DNA from: JAEZAA01 sp964514485
GTDB taxonomy: Bacteria > Pseudomonadota > Gammaproteobacteria > Pseudomonadales > Oleiphilaceae
DNA: 64,000 bases
Assembly: GCA_964514485.1 (NCBI GenBank)
Contig: CAZEWG010000009.1
Span: forward strand, 1-64,000
Direction of reading: 5' to 3'
A program made the position numbers and the translations under genes. Position 1 is the first letter of the stretch. Each line of letters opens with the position of its first letter. Below are positions 62,008 through 64,000 of the stretch, piece by piece. The notes under the pieces were generated by a model, which did no database searches, was not told where the DNA came from, and saw nothing but the letters and a program-made list of their open reading frames with translations.

Positions 62008-64000
62008 ACAAACTACCGCTGCCAAAGCACTCTTTGTTGCCCCAACCGCCTTGAACTCCGGGTTGACCTCGATCTGTCTCGGCCTGGTACGTGCGCTGGA
62101 TAGTGTCGGCCTGCGGGTCGGATTCTGCAAACCGGTCTCCCAGCCCCGTGAGGCAGGAGACACCGTGGACCGTTCCATTCACTTTGCACGGGCCAAAACG
62201 GACTTGAACCCGCCTCAACCGATCGCCCTGAAATATGCGCAACGGTTGATGAGCCAACAACAAGGTGAATTGCTGCTGGAGCAGGTGGTTGGGCTTTATC
62301 ATTCCTGCGCCGCCAATGCCGATGTGGTCATCGTTGAGGGCCTGGTTCCAGACCGTAGCGAAGCCTATACGGCACGAATCAATGCGGAAATCGCCCGGGC
62401 GCTGAATGCGGAGGTGATCCTGGTGGCCAACCCCGAAGGCCGCTCGCCCCAGGAACTGGATGACCATATTGAAATGGCCTCCCGCCTGTACGCCAGTCCC
62501 GACGCGCCGGACGTGATCGGGGTGATCCTGAACAAGGTGGGTGCCCCTGCCAAAGAGAACGACTACCCTTACCGCATTGAAAGCGATGTCTCGGCAGAAC
62601 CCAGCTTTGATTACGCCCAGGCCTGTCAGATCTTTCATCCGAGCAAACTGCGACTGCTGGGCTGCATTCCCTGGCAGCGCGATTTGATCGCTCCCCGCAC
62701 CAGTGATATGGCCCGGGTGCTGAAAGCCCGGGTTTTGCATGAAGGCAAACTCCACTACCGGCGGGTGGCCCATGTCTCGCTCCTGTCCCGGACGATCCGC
62801 AACACGGTGGACTTGCTCCGCCCCGGTGCCTTGATTGTGACTCCGGGCGACCGTGACGATTTGATTGTGGCGACCTGTATGGCTGCCCTGAGCGGCATCC
62901 CTTTGGCCGGACTGGTCTTAACCGGCAATCTGGAGCCGGACCCACGCATTGCCAAGCTCTGTAAGCCCGCCCTCGATACCGGCTTGCCGGTTCTGCTGAC
63001 GGAGCATGACACCTATGGCACGGCAAGCCTGCTGGTCAGCATGAACACCGAAGTACCCATTGATGACACCCAGCGGATTGAACAAGTCATGGAGTCGGTC
63101 TCCCAGGCGCTGGATGTTGACTGGTTACGGGATCACTGCGCCGCCTCCCGTGAACTGCGGCTGTCACCGGCGGCATTCCGCTATCAACTGACAGAGCGGG
63201 CCAGAGCCGCCAACAAACGGATCATCCTCCCCGAGGGCAATGAGCCACGCACCATCCGTGCCGCCGCAATTTGCGCGGAGCGGGGGATTGCCCGCTGCGT
63301 GCTGCTCGGCAAGGCCGACGAAATCCATGCGGTGGCGGAAACCCAAGGTGTAACCCTGCCATCCGGCATTGAAATTATTGATCCGGATTCGGTGCGCTCC
63401 CGTTATATCGAGCCCATGATGGAGCTGCGTAAACACAAAGGACTGACCGCGGATATGGCGGAGGCGCAACTGGAAGACAACGTCGTCCTGGCCACCATGA
63501 TGCTCGCTCAAGGCGAGGTGGACGGGCTGGTCTCCGGCGCGGTACATACCACGGCCAACACCATCCGTCCGGCGCTGCAGTTGATCAAATCGCCGCCCGG
63601 CGTGCAGGTGGTTTCCTCGGTATTTTTCATGTGTCTGCCAGAGCAAGTGCTGGTGTATGGTGACTGTGCCATTAACCCCGACCCCAATGCGGAAGAACTG
63701 GCCGACATTGCCATCCAAAGTGCGGACTCCGCCGCCACCTTCGGCATTCCACCACGAGTGGCGATGATCAGTTACAGCACTGGCAGTTCCGGAGCTGGCG
63801 TGGACGTGGACAAGGTTCGGGAAGCAACCCGCATTGCGCGGGAAAAACGCCCGGACCTGCTGATCGATGGTCCGTTACAGTATGACGCCGCGGCCATCAA
63901 TAGCGTCGCCCGCGCCAAAGCCCCCAATAGTCCGGTAGCCGGGCGGGCGACGGTGTTCGTGTTCCCGGATCTCAACACCGGCAACACCACCTACAAGGCG
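62000..64000 (+). CDS. pta: Phosphate acetyltransferase, long form (3' end outside the window)
   Basis: Makes acetyl phosphate from acetyl-CoA. The frame opens at GTG 62000 with AGGG 9 bases upstream and is still open at the window end (667 codons seen; the long family is about 700). N-terminal dethiobiotin-synthetase-like domain (APTALNSGLTSICLGLVRALD, FCKPVSQP), a DRTGG-type middle (about 215-335), and the catalytic PTA domain from about 395 (RIILPEGNEPRTIRAA, DGLVSGAVHTTANTIRPALQ, STGSSGAGVDVDKVREA, IDGPLQYDAA). Only the last few dozen residues are missing. Forms the acetate overflow and uptake pair with ackA. Confidence 0.96.
   Translation, partial: MAKQTTAAKALFVAPTALNSGLTSICLGLVRALDSVGLRVGFCKPVSQPREAGDTVDRSIHFARAKTDLNPPQPIALKYAQRLMSQQQGELLLEQVVGLYHSCAANADVVIVEGLVPDRSEAYTARINAEIARALNAEVILVANPEGRSPQELDDHIEMASRLYASPDAPDVIGVILNKVGAPAKENDYPYRIESDVSAEPSFDYAQACQIFHPSKLRLLGCIPWQRDLIAPRTSDMARVLKARVLHEGKLHYRRVAHVSLLSRTIRNTVDLLRPGALIVTPGDRDDLIVATCMAALSGIPLAGLVLTGNLEPDPRIAKLCKPALDTGLPVLLTEHDTYGTASLLVSMNTEVPIDDTQRIEQVMESVSQALDVDWLRDHCAASRELRLSPAAFRYQLTERARAANKRIILPEGNEPRTIRAAAICAERGIARCVLLGKADEIHAVAETQGVTLPSGIEIIDPDSVRSRYIEPMMELRKHKGLTADMAEAQLEDNVVLATMMLAQGEVDGLVSGAVHTTANTIRPALQLIKSPPGVQVVSSVFFMCLPEQVLVYGDCAINPDPNAEELADIAIQSADSAATFGIPPRVAMISYSTGSSGAGVDVDKVREATRIAREKRPDLLIDGPLQYDAAAINSVARAKAPNSPVAGRATVFVFPDLNTGNTTYKA

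Overview
The window is ordinary chromosomal DNA from a motile, aerobic gammaproteobacterium. Gene order is close to what I recall for Pseudomonas and its marine relatives: cheR-cheV-flgA-flgM-flgN, ligA-zipA-smc, gltA facing sdhCDAB-sucAB-lpd-sucCD, topA next to fadBA, and a universal stress gene next to an ABC-F gene. A polar flagellum, Smc-ScpAB condensin and fatty-acid oxidation point to the Pseudomonadales/Oceanospirillales. I cannot name a genus. There is no insertion sequence, prophage, CRISPR array or integrase.

Layout. 1-3.9 kb: edge of a tRNA-Ser, then chemotaxis and flagellar genes, with a sigma-28 promoter before flgM and a sigma-54-like site before flgA. 3.9-4.6 kb: a membrane protein with an N-terminal MshEN-like domain, the best candidate for something little described. 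5-11 kb: periplasmic cyclophilin, mnmC, a CBS protein and a large beta-rich lipoprotein. 11-19 kb: ligA, zipA, smc, a GntR regulator and a divergent diguanylate cyclase with a sigma-54-like promoter. 19.9-23.6 kb: trpS-scpA-scpB-rluB. 23.8-36.9 kb: the nine-gene TCA run with divergent gltA. 37-43.3 kb: topA and fadBA. 43.8-53 kb: small conserved genes, usp, an ABC-F ATPase, a MOSC protein, tRNA-Gly, a TetR regulator, a DUF924 protein, a CbiX-like protein and an orphan solute-binding protein. 53-58 kb: a MacAB plus outer-membrane-factor efflux operon ending in a thiol-redox gene. 58.5-64 kb: nhaA, tRNA-Glu, ackA and the start of pta, which leaves the window.

The genes form three main working groups: motility and c-di-GMP; central carbon flow (citrate synthase, succinate and 2-oxoglutarate dehydrogenases, succinyl-CoA synthetase, beta-oxidation, acetate overflow); and chromosome maintenance (Smc-ScpAB, LigA, TopA, ZipA). 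The most unusual non-coding structure is a set of exact palindromes at regulatory positions: in the sdh promoter spacer, between sdhB and sucA, between lpd and sucC, two abutting palindromes before fadB, and a hairpin touching the nhaA ribosome binding site. Promoter, operator and terminator calls come from reading the sequence by eye; no searches were run.
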